Source of the DNA: Candidatus Gastranaerophilales bacterium
GTDB lineage: Bacteria; Cyanobacteriota; Vampirovibrionia; Gastranaerophilales; Gastranaerophilaceae
Assembly: GCA_944325095.1 (NCBI GenBank)
Contig: CALUYV010000007.1
Location: 1 to 42,675 of the forward strand
Direction of reading: 5' to 3'
DNA length: 42,675 bases
In this document: piece by piece, positions 42,194 to 42,675 of the stretch
How the letters are laid out: each line of letters begins with the position of its first letter
Position numbering within the stretch: position 1 is the stretch's first letter
Made by a program: the position numbers and the translations under genes
The notes under the pieces: model-generated
What the model saw: the letters and a program-made list of their open reading frames with translations, nothing else
Database searches by the model: none
Told to the model about the DNA's origin: nothing

Positions 42194-42675
42194 TTGTTTA
42201 TTGAAGGGAGCCTGGCATCTGACAAGACCGAAATTCTTACCGGTAAATATTCAGGACTTTTAAATCATGGGATAAAAGCCTCTGAAATTCTTGTTCTTGT
42301 TCAAAACTCCACACTCAAACAGCAGTTTATAGATAAAACATTGGAAAAATTAACAATTCCGGGATTTGAAAAACTGCAGGTTCATTCATTTTTTTCGCTG
42401 GTTTATAACACTATTTCCGACAACTGGGCTTTTCTTGAAGACAGAAATATTTTTGATAATCCGGCAATACTGCCAAATCTCGCAGGGCTAGAGGTTTCGC
42501 AGTTCATTTTAAAAGACATCCTCAAAGAGGTAAAATTTAAAGGTTACAATTCCCGTTTATCTCTGCTGCACCAGATTTTCAGACGATATTCTCTTATTGT
42601 CCAGAATAATTTGTCACAATCAGAAGTCGATGAAAGAGCAAAAATATTAAAAGAAGGATTTTCTGATGATGCAAA
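42194..42675 (+). CDS. UvrD/Rep-like helicase, N-terminal part (cut by window edge)
   Basis: Open to the window end. The frame opens with an ATG at 42161, but AGGAG at 42181-42185 is 8 bases before a TTG at 42194, and TGC-TAGAAT (42165-42170) looks like an extended -10, so the TTG is the likelier start. The sequence resembles the first lobe of UvrD/PcrA/AddA helicases: IEGSLASDKTEILTGKYSGL, LLNHGIKASEILVLVQNS and KLQVHSFFSLVYNTI (motifs I, Ia and Ic). The Walker A reads G-SLAS-DKT, with Asp in place of the usual Gly before Lys. It may be an AddB/RecB-like or lineage-specific repair protein. The call rests on the N-terminus only. Confidence 0.6.
   Translation, partial: MFIEGSLASDKTEILTGKYSGLLNHGIKASEILVLVQNSTLKQQFIDKTLEKLTIPGFEKLQVHSFFSLVYNTISDNWAFLEDRNIFDNPAILPNLAGLEVSQFILKDILKEVKFKGYNSRLSLLHQIFRRYSLIVQNNLSQSEVDERAKILKEGFSDDA

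Overview
This AT-rich window reads as the chromosome of a non-photosynthetic relative of cyanobacteria, most likely a gut-type Vampirovibrionia/Melainabacteria (Gastranaerophilales-like). This placement is inference. It rests on an F-type ATP synthase operon that carries two different b-type stalk subunits (b' and b) and lacks the beta and epsilon genes, as in cyanobacteria; on low GC; and on several lineage-looking proteins I cannot match to known families. There is no sign of phage, insertion sequence, CRISPR array or rRNA. One tRNA, tRNA-Pro(UGG), is present.

Layout. 1-1204 (minus): the N-terminal part of a putative zinc metallopeptidase, then the redox repressor Rex. 1245-2951 (plus): a YbgC-type thioesterase, an RluB-type pseudouridine synthase and CoaE, with overlapping ends. 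3009-8162 (plus): atpB-atpE-atpF'-atpF-atpH-atpA, then a small zinc-finger membrane protein, then atpG. 8174-11618 (minus): two tandem paralogous membrane proteins of unknown function. 12038-12741: two small unknown genes facing each other. 12824-14258 (plus): rsmH and an FtsL-like protein. 14322-16321: tandem DUF3137 paralogs, followed by about 600 bp of repeat-rich DNA. 16926-18152: a GAF/HD-GYP protein whose catalytic residues are replaced.

18236-21513 (minus): the proteostasis operon tig-clpP-clpX. 21773-22141 (plus): rpsP behind a structured leader. 22200-24918 (minus): a large SF2 helicase with two membrane segments. 24949-25653 (minus): an orphan OmpR-type response regulator. 25887-26739 (plus): S-adenosylmethionine decarboxylase and a small unknown protein. 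26729-33437 (minus): eight tightly packed genes covering envelope and housekeeping work (DUF374 acyltransferase, nitrilase, PBP4-type DacB, glycosyltransferase, Gfo/Idh/MocA dehydrogenase, CDP-alcohol phosphatidyltransferase, TrmL, NnrD). 33612-33688: tRNA-Pro. 33827-35640 (minus): a glycosyltransferase and a TPR-like protein. 35724-38481 (minus): gcvT-gcvH-gcvPA, with no gcvPB in view. 38714-39766: a DnaJ-type co-chaperone. 39848-41696 (minus): a two-gene unit encoding a RelA/SpoT-like nucleotidyltransferase-fold protein and a small partner. 41826 to the end: a winged-helix protein divergent from the start of a UvrD-like gene.

The most interesting signals are the RelA/SpoT-like gene pair, the inactivated-looking HD-GYP protein, the tandem membrane paralogs, the zinc-finger protein inside the ATP synthase operon, the helicase with membrane anchors, and a recurring arrangement in which a -10 box sits exactly six bases before ATG with no ribosome binding site (rex, ybgC, rsmH and the response regulator), which suggests leaderless mRNAs.
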